A stretch of DNA of 33,668 bases from Schleiferiaceae bacterium (GTDB lineage: Bacteria > Bacteroidota > Bacteroidia > Flavobacteriales > Schleiferiaceae). A model generated the notes under the pieces. The model saw nothing but the letters and a program-made list of their open reading frames with translations. It was not told the origin of the DNA and did no database searches. Shown here piece after piece: positions 8,312-16,690 of the stretch. Location: NCBI GenBank assembly GCA_029254375.1, contig JAQWXR010000014.1, forward strand, positions 1 through 33,668. Reading direction: 5' to 3'. A program made the position numbers and the translations under genes. How positions within the stretch are numbered: the stretch's first letter is position 1; the number at the start of each line of letters is the position of its first letter.

Positions 8312-9466
8312 TTACTGTGAAGCATACTCATCCAAAATCGCCCGTGATATCACGATGCGTTGGATCTCACTGGTTCCTTCATAAATCTGGGTGATCTTCG
8401 CATCGCGCATCAAACGCTCCACGTGGTATTCCTTGACAAATCCATAGCCTCCATGGATTTGAACGGCCTCAACAGTCGCTTCCATTGCCACATCAGAGGC
8501 GTACAATTTTGCCATGGCCGACTCCTTGTCAAAAGGAAGTCCTTGATCCTTAAGCCAGGCTGACTTCAGAACAAGCAATCGGGCTGCCTCCACTTTGGTC
8601 GCCATATCAGCCAATTTAAAAGCAATGGCTTGATGCTCTGAAATTGACTTTCCAAAGGTTTTCCGTTCCGTGGCATATTTAGTGGCAAACTCCAGGGCGC
8701 CAGAGGCGATACCCAAGGCTTGCGCCGCTATGCCAATTCGGCCTCCTGAAAGCGTCTTCATCGCAAACTTGAAACCAAAACCATCCTCCCCAATTCTATT
8801 TTCTTTTGGGACTTTCACATCCGTAAACATGAGCGAATGGGTGTCACTTCCGCGGATACCTAGTTTATCTTCTTTTTTACCAACGACAAATCCCTCCATG
8901 TCTTTTTCGACAATAAGGCAATTGATTCCCCGATGGCCTTTGGAGACATCTGTCTGCGCAATGACCAGATAGACTGAAGCGCTATTTCCATTGGTTATCC
9001 AATTTTTTGTTCCGTTGAGCAGATAATGGTCGCCCATATCTATAGCCGTTGTGCGTTGGCTGGTGGCATCGGATCCTGCTTCCGGTTCGCTCAGGCAGAA
9101 TGCCCCAATCATTTCACCTGTCGCTAAACGGCTTAGATATTTTTGCTTTTGAGATTCGTTGCCGAATTTATCCAAGCCCCAACAAACCAATGAATTATTC
9201 ACGGACATGATGACGGATGCGGAGGCATCAATCTTCGAAATCTCTTCCATGGCAAGGACGTAGGAAATGGTATCCATCCCACCGCCATTGTACTCCGTAG
9301 AGGTCATCATCCCAAGAAATCCCAACTCTCCCATTTTCCGCACAGCATCTGTCGGGAATTTCTGCTCATTATCACGTTCAATGACGCCGGGCAGTAGTTC
9401 TGCATGAGCAAAGTCACGAGCCGCCTCGCGGATCATCTCGTGTTCTTCTGTGAGTTGAAAATGCAT
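8312..9466 (-). CDS. Acyl-CoA dehydrogenase, short-chain/butyryl-CoA type
   Basis: This 384-residue FAD flavoenzyme introduces the alpha-beta double bond in acyl-CoA during beta-oxidation and passes electrons to electron-transfer flavoprotein. Family motifs are clear: GAFCLSEPEAGSDA (FAD and substrate contact), WITNG, RKTFGKSISEHQAI, VQIHGGYGFVKEYHVERLMRDAKI and YEGTSEIQRIVI. The Glu of the last motif (E363) is at the position of the catalytic base in short- and medium-chain enzymes. Length matches the family. The ATG at 9466 gives the usual N-terminus (MHFQLTEEHE); the longer upstream frame has no family resemblance. It is a single-gene unit, divergent from anmK and convergent on the terminator at 8259-8285. 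Confidence 0.96.
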   Translation of the reverse strand: MHFQLTEEHEMIREAARDFAHAELLPGVIERDNEQKFPTDAVRKMGELGFLGMMTSTEYNGGGMDTISYVLAMEEISKIDASASVIMSVNNSLVCWGLDKFGNESQKQKYLSRLATGEMIGAFCLSEPEAGSDATSQRTTAIDMGDHYLLNGTKNWITNGNSASVYLVIAQTDVSKGHRGINCLIVEKDMEGFVVGKKEDKLGIRGSDTHSLMFTDVKVPKENRIGEDGFGFKFAMKTLSGGRIGIAAQALGIASGALEFATKYATERKTFGKSISEHQAIAFKLADMATKVEAARLLVLKSAWLKDQGLPFDKESAMAKLYASDVAMEATVEAVQIHGGYGFVKEYHVERLMRDAKITQIYEGTSEIQRIVISRAILDEYASQ

Positions 9467-9553
9467 AGCAATTGTTGATTTCTGAGTCTGCCGCGAATTT
9501 AAGGCCCGATGGCCTCTCGTTGGTTCGCTCGGCTGCCTCATCTTTGTTTCATT

Positions 9554-10657
9554 ATGCCCGCCACTCAAAATCCATATGCATCTCAATTTCTTGGAAATGG
9601 TCCCTTCCGCATTGGGGGGGCCATGTCGGGGACTTCTTTAGACGGATTGGACTTGGTTGTGGTGGAATTGACAGCCCAAGCAAACAAAGATCGCTGGAGG
9701 TACCGGATTCTTAGTAGTCAATTCATTTCATACCAAGGATTAGAGTGGGCACAGCGATTACCCGCTAGTTATTATGCCTCAGCGTCAGAACGCGAGGCTA
9801 TTTCTACCGATTACAGTCGTTGGCTCAATCAACAGTTTCACACTTTTTTTGATGGACAGCATATTCAGGCCATCGCTAGTCATGGCCATACGTCGCTCCA
9901 CCAACCTGAACAGGGCATCACAATTCAAATTGGAAATGACCCCTGCATCGCAGAAGGATTTGAAGGCATTCCCATTGTGGGAGACTTCCGAAGGGCCGAT
10001 GTCTCGCGGGGGGGTCAAGGCGCCCCGCTCGTTCCTCTTGCTGATGCCTTCCTGTATGCCAACTTTGCCATCTGCCTTAATCTTGGTGGGTTCAGCAACG
10101 CGAGCTGGAGCATCGACGGGGTCCGACGGGCTGGTGACTTGGGGCCCGTCAACCTTTTGCTAAATCACTTTGCACAGCAGCTCGGCTTTTCCTTTGATCG
10201 CGGGGGATATGTAGCCAAATCCCACCGTGCGGATGCCAAGTGCCTAAGGGAACTTAGAGAACTTCCCTTTTACGGTCAATCCTTTCCAAAAAGCTTAGGG
10301 CGTGAGTGGGTGGAATCCCAGGTCCTACCCCTTCTTGATCCATTGGACCAAGGACAAGCCTTGGCGACCGCCACCGAGCACGCTGCCTGGGCTATACTCC
10401 ATGGTTTAAAGGAGGCTCCCGAGGGGCCCATTTTAGTCACTGGTGGCGGTGCGCAAAATGACTATCTCATAGAGCTGCTTCGTGCTGGCTCAAATCGCCT
10501 TTGGCAGATCCCAAGCGCGGAAGATCGTGACTTCAAAGAGGCCACGTGCTTTGCTTTTTTAGGCCTGCGACGACTGCGAGGCGAGGTAAATGTTTGGGCT
10601 TCGGTTACAGGAGCAAGCTCGGATGGATGTGATGGCACAATCTTCGCTCTTGCATAG
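9554..10657 (+). CDS. anmK: Anhydro-N-acetylmuramic acid kinase
   Basis: This enzyme of about 367 residues uses ATP and water to turn 1,6-anhydro-MurNAc, released by lytic transglycosylases, into MurNAc-6-phosphate for peptidoglycan recycling. GAMSGTSLDGLDL (residues 22-34) is the conserved phosphate-binding start. VGDFRRADVSRGGQGAPLVP carries the Asp expected to act as base, and LVTGGGAQN is the adenosine-site motif. The DxGPGN motif of proteobacterial enzymes is changed here to LGPVN, consistent with the variable form I recall in Bacteroidota. The ATG at 9554 starts closest to the conserved domain; an upstream in-frame ATG at 9509 is possible. A near -7 box (CATCTTTG) ends 7 nt before the ATG. 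Confidence 0.95.
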   Translation: MPATQNPYASQFLGNGPFRIGGAMSGTSLDGLDLVVVELTAQANKDRWRYRILSSQFISYQGLEWAQRLPASYYASASEREAISTDYSRWLNQQFHTFFDGQHIQAIASHGHTSLHQPEQGITIQIGNDPCIAEGFEGIPIVGDFRRADVSRGGQGAPLVPLADAFLYANFAICLNLGGFSNASWSIDGVRRAGDLGPVNLLLNHFAQQLGFSFDRGGYVAKSHRADAKCLRELRELPFYGQSFPKSLGREWVESQVLPLLDPLDQGQALATATEHAAWAILHGLKEAPEGPILVTGGGAQNDYLIELLRAGSNRLWQIPSAEDRDFKEATCFAFLGLRRLRGEVNVWASVTGASSDGCDGTIFALA

Positions 10658-10723
10658 GAAGGAATGAAGGGGAGGACGGGCATTTCCCCCTTACATTTAC
10701 GTTCCAACATAAAAATCGACCCT

Positions 10724-12034
10724 ATGTACTCTCTAATGATTGCCGTTTTCGTTCTCGGATATGCGGCTATTGCATTTGAACACAGCCTAAAAATTGATAA
10801 GGCCGCCGCCGCGCTCGTAACCGGCGTTTTATGTTGGACCATTTATGTTTTTGGCGGGGCTGATACCCACGACGCAGAGCATCACTTACTGGAGCACCTC
10901 AGTGAAATTTCTGGCATTCTCTTTTTCCTTCTGGGCGCCATGACCATTGTCGAAGTGGTCGATTCACATGAAGGCTTCGCGGTCATCACCGATAAAATTT
11001 CCACCAAGAGTATCCGAAAACTCCTTTGGATCATTGCGATCTTAACTTTTTTCTTTTCCGCCATCTTGGACAATCTCACGACTTCGATTGTCATGATTTC
11101 ATTGCTTCGAAAGCTCATCAAAGACCAACCTACTCGGTGGTTCTTTGCAGGAATGGTGGTGATTTCGGCCAACGCAGGCGGGGCATTTTCACCTATCGGA
11201 GACGTAACAACGACCATGCTTTGGATTGGAGGTCAAGTCTCTGCTCAAAACATTATCGCCTTCATTTTTCTCCCCTCCGTGGCCTGTCTTTTGGTGCCCT
11301 TGATTTATTTGAGCCTTACCCTTAAGGGAGAGGTGATTCGACCCGAGGAGGAGGACATCAAAACCAAAGACCATCAAATCAGCAAAAAAGAACAAATCAC
11401 GGTTTTGACTGCCGGGGTTGTGGGATTGCTTTTTGTCCCTGTTTTTAAGACTGTGACTCACTTGCCGCCATTCATGGGCATGATGTTTAGCCTGGGAGCT
11501 TTGTGGTTAATCACGGACATCATGCACCGAAACAAAGCCCCGGAAGTGCGCCGTTCCATTGGGGTTTTGGGCGTGTTGCGAAAAGTAGACACCCCATCGG
11601 TACTCTTCTTCTTGGGAATCCTCTTGGCGGTAGCCAGCCTTCAAACCGGAGGGCAGCTCATTGACCTCGCTGCGGCACTTGATACCGGCATTGGAACTTC
11701 GACCCAAACAGGTATTTACATAGTCGGCTCTATCATCGGAGTCCTCTCTGCGATCGTCGACAACGTTCCTTTAGTCGCCGCCTCGATGGGAATGTATGAG
11801 ATGGTCCCTGGGACCTATTTTGCCCACGATGACCTGTTCTGGAAATTCTTAGCGTACTGTGCCGGCACCGGAGGGTCTCTCCTTATCATTGGTTCTGCCG
11901 CAGGGGTAGCCGTCATGGGCTTAGAACGCATACCTTTTGGTTGGTACCTAAAAAAAATTAGCTACTTAGCCCTCCTTGGATACCTTGCTGGAATTGGCGC
12001 TTACATTCTTCAGCGCTGGATCATCTTCGGTTAA
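10724..12034 (+). CDS. nhaD: Na+/H+ antiporter, NhaD type
   Basis: This 436-residue membrane protein has about 11-13 transmembrane segments and belongs to the NhaD/ArsB ion-transporter superfamily. Diagnostic pieces are FFFSAILDNLTTSIVMISLL and VVISANAGGAFSPIGDVTTT in the first half, and IIGVLSAIVDNVPLVAASMGMY in the second, forming the two inverted-repeat DN signature regions. NhaD exports Na+ or Li+ in exchange for protons and is common in marine and alkali-adapted bacteria. The ATG at 10724 places the first hydrophobic helix directly at the N-terminus. It stands 66 nt after anmK and has no obvious partner gene. Confidence 0.93.
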   Translation: MYSLMIAVFVLGYAAIAFEHSLKIDKAAAALVTGVLCWTIYVFGGADTHDAEHHLLEHLSEISGILFFLLGAMTIVEVVDSHEGFAVITDKISTKSIRKLLWIIAILTFFFSAILDNLTTSIVMISLLRKLIKDQPTRWFFAGMVVISANAGGAFSPIGDVTTTMLWIGGQVSAQNIIAFIFLPSVACLLVPLIYLSLTLKGEVIRPEEEDIKTKDHQISKKEQITVLTAGVVGLLFVPVFKTVTHLPPFMGMMFSLGALWLITDIMHRNKAPEVRRSIGVLGVLRKVDTPSVLFFLGILLAVASLQTGGQLIDLAAALDTGIGTSTQTGIYIVGSIIGVLSAIVDNVPLVAASMGMYEMVPGTYFAHDDLFWKFLAYCAGTGGSLLIIGSAAGVAVMGLERIPFGWYLKKISYLALLGYLAGIGAYILQRWIIFG

Positions 12035-12141
12035 GGAAAATCCCATCGAAAGCCCGTAATTTTAGAACCGTCAAGCAGCGGTGCAAAATGTAGCGGCACC
12101 AAATTTGATTTATACACGTTAGTCTAAAAAAACCCAACGAC

Positions 12142-12852
12142 ATGTCGATGTCCTTCTTACAAATTGAACTTCCCGGCGAGGCTTCAGTGGCTATGCCCTC
12201 AGAAGCTAGCCCAAGCCAAGAGACCTTGAGTATCATGGATTTAATGCTATCGGGTGGTATTGGTGGTCAAATCATCATGACACTCATGGTGCTTTTGTCC
12301 ATTGCGATGGTCTACATTTTCGTCAACCGCATGGGCGCTCTCAAGCGGGCCAATAAAATTGATCCTCAGTTTATGAAGGACATCAAAGACCATGTGGCAT
12401 CGGGCAATGTGCAATCCGCGATCAACTTATGTGAGCGTTCGGACAGTCCCGTGGCTCGGATGATTCTCAAAGGATTGACACGCATCGGAAAGCCGCTACA
12501 GGATATCTCAGCGTCTATTGAGAATCAGGGCAAGTTGGAAATTCAGCGTCTGGAGCGCAATCTCCCATATCTCGCAACGATCGCCGGCGGAGCACCTATG
12601 TTAGGTCTGCTAGGCACTGTGATTGGTATGATCTTGGCCTTTAAAGAAATGGCCAATGCGGGTGGTGGAGTTCAAATCGACATGCTCGCCGAAGGTATTT
12701 ATGTAGCCATGACCACCACTGCGGCAGGACTTGTCGTAGGAATTTTTGCATACTTCGGTTACAACTTTCTAGTGACCCGTGTTGAGTCTGTAATCTATAA
12801 AATGGAGACCTCGAGTACAGAGTTCTTGGATCTTTTGGACGAACCCGTTTGA
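12142..12852 (+). CDS. exbB: ExbB/TolQ/MotA-family proton channel subunit
   Basis: The 236-residue protein has a first transmembrane helix at about residues 38-60, a cytoplasmic loop of about 90 residues, and two further helices in the C-terminal part. The stretch NLPYLATIAGGAPMLGLLGT and the following TAAGLVVGIFAYFGYN are the signature of the MotA/TolQ/ExbB proton-channel family. With ExbD it uses the proton gradient to energise TonB, which opens outer-membrane transporters. It is the first gene of exbB-exbD-tonB, with 10 nt to exbD. The 107-nt region upstream should hold its promoter, but I see only weak boxes there. TolQ is an alternative name, but the TonB-like third gene favours ExbB. 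Confidence 0.93.
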   Translation: MSMSFLQIELPGEASVAMPSEASPSQETLSIMDLMLSGGIGGQIIMTLMVLLSIAMVYIFVNRMGALKRANKIDPQFMKDIKDHVASGNVQSAINLCERSDSPVARMILKGLTRIGKPLQDISASIENQGKLEIQRLERNLPYLATIAGGAPMLGLLGTVIGMILAFKEMANAGGGVQIDMLAEGIYVAMTTTAAGLVVGIFAYFGYNFLVTRVESVIYKMETSSTEFLDLLDEPV

Positions 12853-12862
12853 TTCCTGTCGA

Positions 12863-13255
12863 ATGAACCTCAAAAACCGAAGTAAAGTATCTGCAGAGTT
12901 CAACATGTCCTCCATGACGGACATGGTATTTCTTTTGCTGATCTTTTTCATGCTGACCTCCACCTTGGTGACAACGAGCGCCTTGGATGTGATCCTGCCA
13001 AAAAGCAAGGCGCAGACCGTTAAAAAATCAACGGTCACCGTCACGATTAACCCTGATTTACAGGTATCCGTAAATAGTGATATTGTCGATATAAGTCAGT
13101 TAGAATTAGTCATCCTTGAAGCCGCAGCGAACGATCCGGAGGCCGTAATCATTCTTCGGGCCGATGCGTCGGTCCCCACGGGAGAGACCGTCCGTGTGAT
13201 GGATATTGCTTACCGCAATCGGATTAAAATGGTGCTTGCTACAGACCCTTCTTAA
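12863..13255 (+). CDS. exbD: ExbD/TolR-family biopolymer transport protein
   Basis: This 130-residue protein has a short cytoplasmic N-terminus, one transmembrane helix and a periplasmic domain. The helix motif NMSSMTDMVFLLLIFFML contains the conserved Asp (D20) that carries protons in ExbD/TolR. The periplasmic part ends with a typical VVRVMDIAYR-like segment (TVRVMDIAYRNRIKMVLA). It works in complex with ExbB and TonB in the inner membrane. The gene is separated from the tonB-like start by a single base, so the three are translated together. Only one exbD copy is present, whereas many bacteroidete loci carry two. Confidence 0.94.
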   Translation: MNLKNRSKVSAEFNMSSMTDMVFLLLIFFMLTSTLVTTSALDVILPKSKAQTVKKSTVTVTINPDLQVSVNSDIVDISQLELVILEAAANDPEAVIILRADASVPTGETVRVMDIAYRNRIKMVLATDPS

Positions 13256-13256
13256 A

Positions 13257-14060
13257 ATGACATCACAAGAAAATGACGAAAAGAATGATCGCCGTCGCGG
13301 CTGGGTTACCACCCTCTCCGTGCACGCGGTGCTTTTAGTTCTTTTTGCCTTTTTTGGCCTGACCTACCAAGACCCTCCTCCTGAACTTGGAATTCCAATC
13401 AACTTTGGCTACGAAGAAGATGGTGCAGGCGAAACAAGCGCGGCCCCTGCTGAGGCAGTGACTAGCCCATCCAGTTCAAGCAGTGATCCTGCAGAAGCTG
13501 CCATGACGCAAGACCTTGTTGATGCCGTTGCCGTTGCAGACAAACCTAAGGATAAGCCCAAGGTTGAGTCAACGACGCCAACAGAAACGGAACAAAACAA
13601 AGCGAAAGAGCCCGAGAAACCCAAGGTTTCAGACGCTTTAAACAACCGCTTAAAGGGTGGATTTAGTCAATCCAGCACCTCTCCAGGAACTGGGAGCGGT
13701 CAAGGAAATACGACCGGAGGAGGCGACCAAGGCAAACCTACAGGCGATGCCCAAGGAAACGGCCTCGGCAATGGCGGCAGAGGCAACAGCGGCGATTACC
13801 AGCTCGGTAGCCGTCGAGCACTTGAGCGGCCCAAGCCAATCTACGATTGCGAAGGCGATGGCGTGGTGGTGGTCAAAATTTGGGTTAACCGCAACGGTGT
13901 AGTTCAACGCGTTGAAGGCGGGGTGAGTGGATCTACCACATCCCAATCTTGTTTGATTACTCGGGCGGAAGAAGCCGCACGTAAAACCCGTTGGGAAGGA
14001 GACCCATCTGCGACCGACCTGCAGGTAGGAACGATCAAATATCGATTTACTCGACAGTGA
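13257..14060 (+). CDS. TonB-like energy transducer
   Basis: The 267-residue protein has a charged N-terminus, one transmembrane helix (about residues 16-34), a Pro/Glu/Lys/Thr-rich stretch (about 85-140) and a Gly/Asn/Gln-rich linker (about 150-190), followed by a C-terminal domain with VVVKIWVNRNGVVQRV and AARKTRWEGD that resembles the TonB C-terminal fold. Such proteins span the periplasm and transmit ExbB/ExbD energy to outer-membrane receptors. The low-complexity middle is the expected periplasm-spanning rod. The C-terminal domain carries two Cys about 50 residues apart that could form a disulfide. Its stop overlaps the folC start. Confidence 0.87.
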   Translation: MTSQENDEKNDRRRGWVTTLSVHAVLLVLFAFFGLTYQDPPPELGIPINFGYEEDGAGETSAAPAEAVTSPSSSSSDPAEAAMTQDLVDAVAVADKPKDKPKVESTTPTETEQNKAKEPEKPKVSDALNNRLKGGFSQSSTSPGTGSGQGNTTGGGDQGKPTGDAQGNGLGNGGRGNSGDYQLGSRRALERPKPIYDCEGDGVVVVKIWVNRNGVVQRVEGGVSGSTTSQSCLITRAEEAARKTRWEGDPSATDLQVGTIKYRFTRQ

Positions 14061-15289
14061 GCCGCTACCACGAAACACTGGAATGGTTGTATGCCCAACT
14101 CCCGGTGTTTCAGCATTCAGGAGGACAGCTTTCTTCATACAAATTAGATCTAAGCAAAACCCAGTCCTTCATGGAAGTCCTGGGAAATCCCGAACGAAAT
14201 TTTCCTGCCTTTCATGTGGCCGGAACCAACGGTAAGGGATCCACCTCCCATATGCTGGCTAGCTGCCTTCAAGAAGGGGGCTACTGTGTGGGCTTGTATA
14301 CTTCTCCACATTTAGTCTCGTATACTGAGCGGATTAAAATCCAAGGGCAAGAACTTTCGGAGGAAGCCGTTGTCCATTTTGTCGATCAGTGGAAATCCCA
14401 ATTCATTAATCTGGAGCTTAGCTTTTTTGAAATGAGTGTAGGCATGGCTTTTCAGGCCTTTGCTGATGCTAAAGTGGATGTTGCAGTGATCGAGGTGGGC
14501 ATGGGCGGCCGATTGGATAGCACGAATGTCATCGAATCAATTGTGACGGGCGTTACTACCATCGATCTAGATCATCAAGCCTTTTTAGGGGACAGCCGTG
14601 CACTCATTGCACGCGAAAAGGCGGGGATTTTTAAACCGAGTATTCCCGCGGTCGTGGGTCAACGCGATCCCGAAACGGAACCTGTTTTTCTCGAGCATGC
14701 CGCTAAAACGGGCTGTCCATTGGTTTGGGCTGAAGACTACCCCTTCGCATTGAGTTCCTGTGACTTGCTCGGAAACTATCAAGAAAGTAATCAACGCGTC
14801 GCACGTGCGATGTTGGCTGCCCAGAAGCACTTCCTTCTGAGCGAAGCAACAATCCAAGCAGGACTTCAAAAGGTAGTCTATAACACAGGCCTACAAGGCC
14901 GTTGGCAAATAGTCCAGGAAGGACCGCTGGCCATTTTTGATACGGCCCACAACCCACAGGGATTGCGGGCTACGATGAGCCAGTTCACGCAGCTTGAAGG
15001 GGGATTGATGCACCTTGTAATCGGCATGGTTGGGGATAAAGATGTCAGTGCAGCATTGGGCTGCCTGCCCAAAGAGGCGCGCTACTATTTCTGCGCTCCA
15101 CGTATTCCACGAGCCCTAGCCGTACATGAAATTCAAGCTAAATCTGAAACATTAGGCTTACATGGTATGGCCTACAATTCCGTGGCAGAGGCCTGGGAAG
15201 CTGCTTTGTCGGCAGCAAGTAAAGACGATCGAATCTATCTTGGGGGTAGCACATTTGTTGTGGCCGATGCGCTCACCTACCTCAAATAG
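14057..15289 (+). CDS. folC: Bifunctional folylpolyglutamate/dihydrofolate synthase
   Basis: This 410-residue Mur-ligase-type enzyme adds glutamate to (dihydro)folate using ATP. The P-loop HVAGTNGKGSTSHMLASCL, the substrate loop GLYTSPHLVSYTERI, and VIEVGMGGRLDSTNVI are all intact, as is the late FDTAHNPQG motif. I chose the GTG at 14057, which overlaps the tonB stop as GTGA and gives the usual N-terminus beginning a few residues before YHETLEWLYAQLP; there is no nearby in-frame ATG that keeps this part. Being the fourth gene of the exbB-exbD-tonB unit is a familiar linkage in Bacteroidota rather than a functional partnership. Confidence 0.95.
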   Translation: MSRYHETLEWLYAQLPVFQHSGGQLSSYKLDLSKTQSFMEVLGNPERNFPAFHVAGTNGKGSTSHMLASCLQEGGYCVGLYTSPHLVSYTERIKIQGQELSEEAVVHFVDQWKSQFINLELSFFEMSVGMAFQAFADAKVDVAVIEVGMGGRLDSTNVIESIVTGVTTIDLDHQAFLGDSRALIAREKAGIFKPSIPAVVGQRDPETEPVFLEHAAKTGCPLVWAEDYPFALSSCDLLGNYQESNQRVARAMLAAQKHFLLSEATIQAGLQKVVYNTGLQGRWQIVQEGPLAIFDTAHNPQGLRATMSQFTQLEGGLMHLVIGMVGDKDVSAALGCLPKEARYYFCAPRIPRALAVHEIQAKSETLGLHGMAYNSVAEAWEAALSAASKDDRIYLGGSTFVVADALTYLK

Positions 15290-15297
15290 TGACACGC

Positions 15298-16059
15298 TTA
15301 GAAACGCCAACTCAAACCTGAATTTATCCCGTAGGTAAAATTCGGGACATCCGTACCTGCTGGGTAGGCATCATAATTCAAGTTCCCTGAAATGGTCAAA
15401 TTTATTTTCGGGGAAATTGGCGTGCTAAAACGACTGTTAATCACCACCCTAACATCATCCCACTCCGAAATCCGAGGCTGATAATAGGCAATGGTATTGA
15501 TTCGGTACTTTTCCTTAATAAGCAGATCAAGGCTCATGTAGGTACTCATTCGGAGCACCGACTCATAGGTCCCGGTCACCGACTCAATGTCCAACTCATA
15601 CATGACCAATGGGCTGAGGAAGAAATTTACTGTCTTGCTATCAATGGCGCGAAAACGAGGGCCACCTCCGATGTTAAATCGCTGGGCAATACGCATCGGC
15701 TTATTGGATTGCCATTGAAAAAAGAGCTCTCCGGTCCAATCATCTGACCATTCTACATTATAGCGGCCATGGACAAAGCCATTTTGCTCAAAAAGCAAGG
15801 CATCTCCGCCGACGCGGGTACTTAGGTTCCCGTTAAAAATGGCATAGTAGGATTCTTTCCCTTGAGTTTTCCTAAAATTCGCTGAGGTGCTCAAACGAAG
15901 AAGAAGGGCTTGGGTTCCCCCAAAATAGAAACTTCCATCCAGCACACCATGTGTTCCTGGCTCGCTACCTGTCAGTCCACGCATGGCTTCCACATTCACC
16001 ACTTGGGCCTGAAGGCCGAGGCTTAGAAGTCCTAAAATGATAAGAATTCGTCGGAGCAT
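15298..16059 (-). CDS. DUF481-like outer-membrane protein
   Basis: The 253-residue product has a signal peptide (about residues 1-18, ending LQAQ) and a body of alternating polar/hydrophobic strands such as GELFFQWQSN and YALSW-like pairs, ending in an aromatic residue (...GLSWRF), all typical of an outer-membrane beta-barrel. Segments such as YRINTIAYYQPRIS and NFFLSPLVMYELD resemble DUF481 (YdiY-like, salt-induced) proteins. The function of that family is not established. The ATG at 16059 was chosen because the signal peptide starts there; an exact TAnnTTTG box ends 4 nt upstream. The gene ends 8 nt from the convergent folC stop without a terminator hairpin. Confidence 0.78.
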   Translation of the reverse strand: MLRRILIILGLLSLGLQAQVVNVEAMRGLTGSEPGTHGVLDGSFYFGGTQALLLRLSTSANFRKTQGKESYYAIFNGNLSTRVGGDALLFEQNGFVHGRYNVEWSDDWTGELFFQWQSNKPMRIAQRFNIGGGPRFRAIDSKTVNFFLSPLVMYELDIESVTGTYESVLRMSTYMSLDLLIKEKYRINTIAYYQPRISEWDDVRVVINSRFSTPISPKINLTISGNLNYDAYPAGTDVPNFTYGINSGLSWRF

Positions 16060-16063
16060 AGGG

Positions 16064-16071
16064 CAAATGTA
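16064..16071 (-). promoter_or_regulatory. -7 promoter box (TACATTTG) for the DUF481-like gene
   Basis: This is an exact TAnnTTTG match on the minus strand, ending 4 nt before the ATG at 16059. It predicts a transcript with almost no 5' leader. No clear -33 element. Confidence 0.5.
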
Positions 16072-16102
16072 ATCGCAAGCGGCTTTGGCGTACCTTTTTG
16101 GC

Positions 16103-16690
16103 ATGAAAAGATCACTCCTCTTATTGATGTTTTTACCCTGCTTGGCCTTTGCGCAACCCAGTGATTTGCTTCAGCGCATTGTGGCATTCCAGGAAGATTT
16201 AGCTCCCAGCTTCCGGGTGAAAACCTTGAATTTGGGCGGGGAATCTCTCGGAGCTTTACAAAATGAAAGTCCCGAATACCGCAACGATTTTAAACTCGAA
16301 GGGCTTGAAAAGCAATTGGACAATCTCGAACGCAATGTCCGTTATGACGTCTATGTCCACGTATTCCACTTTGCAGAAAGTGATGATCTAAATTGGGCGA
16401 TGAAGCGCTGGCTGCCCGATTTTATTGATGGCTCAAGTATCCGTCCGGGTCGAGACAGTCGCTCGGTACCCCATGTAGACCCAAGTATCGTGGTAATTGA
16501 CGGCAAAACCATTACCGTAATGACATTGCCATGCCAGCAGTTTTCGGTTAATACTTTCCGTGATTGGCGGAGTAAAATGCTCACGTACTTCGGCAGCCCA
16601 AGCGCTGTTATGATTGAAGTCGCAGGCTGTGAAGGCCCATTGATGTGGTCAAAGAATCCCCCAGACCCTAAGGATAGGACCTGGAAGTAA
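16103..16690 (+). CDS. Secreted protein of unknown function
   Basis: I do not recognise this 195-residue protein. It starts with a clear signal peptide (MKRSLLLLMFLPCLAFA, cleavage near residue 17). The mature part has an acidic/aromatic segment RYDVYVHVFHFAESDDLNWA, then a probable beta-rich region with VVIDGKTITVMTLPCQQF and a second Cys near VAGCEG; the two cysteines may pair. No catalytic motif is visible. The ATG at 16103 precedes the signal peptide; a near -7 box (TACCTTTT) ends 4 nt before it. The gene is divergent from the DUF481-like gene, and its last 23 bp overlap the end of the ComM-like gene on the other strand. Confidence 0.82.
   Translation: MKRSLLLLMFLPCLAFAQPSDLLQRIVAFQEDLAPSFRVKTLNLGGESLGALQNESPEYRNDFKLEGLEKQLDNLERNVRYDVYVHVFHFAESDDLNWAMKRWLPDFIDGSSIRPGRDSRSVPHVDPSIVVIDGKTITVMTLPCQQFSVNTFRDWRSKMLTYFGSPSAVMIEVAGCEGPLMWSKNPPDPKDRTWK

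Noticed and set aside
9494-9501. TAAATTCG, one-mismatch -7 box upstream of the acyl-CoA dehydrogenase gene
   Set aside because: One mismatch, no -33 partner and not at the distance shared by the other boxes, so not listed as a feature.
10667-10692. Inverted repeat AAGGGG...CCCCTT between anmK and nhaD
   Set aside because: Six-base stem with a 14-nt loop and no T-run; too weak to call a terminator.
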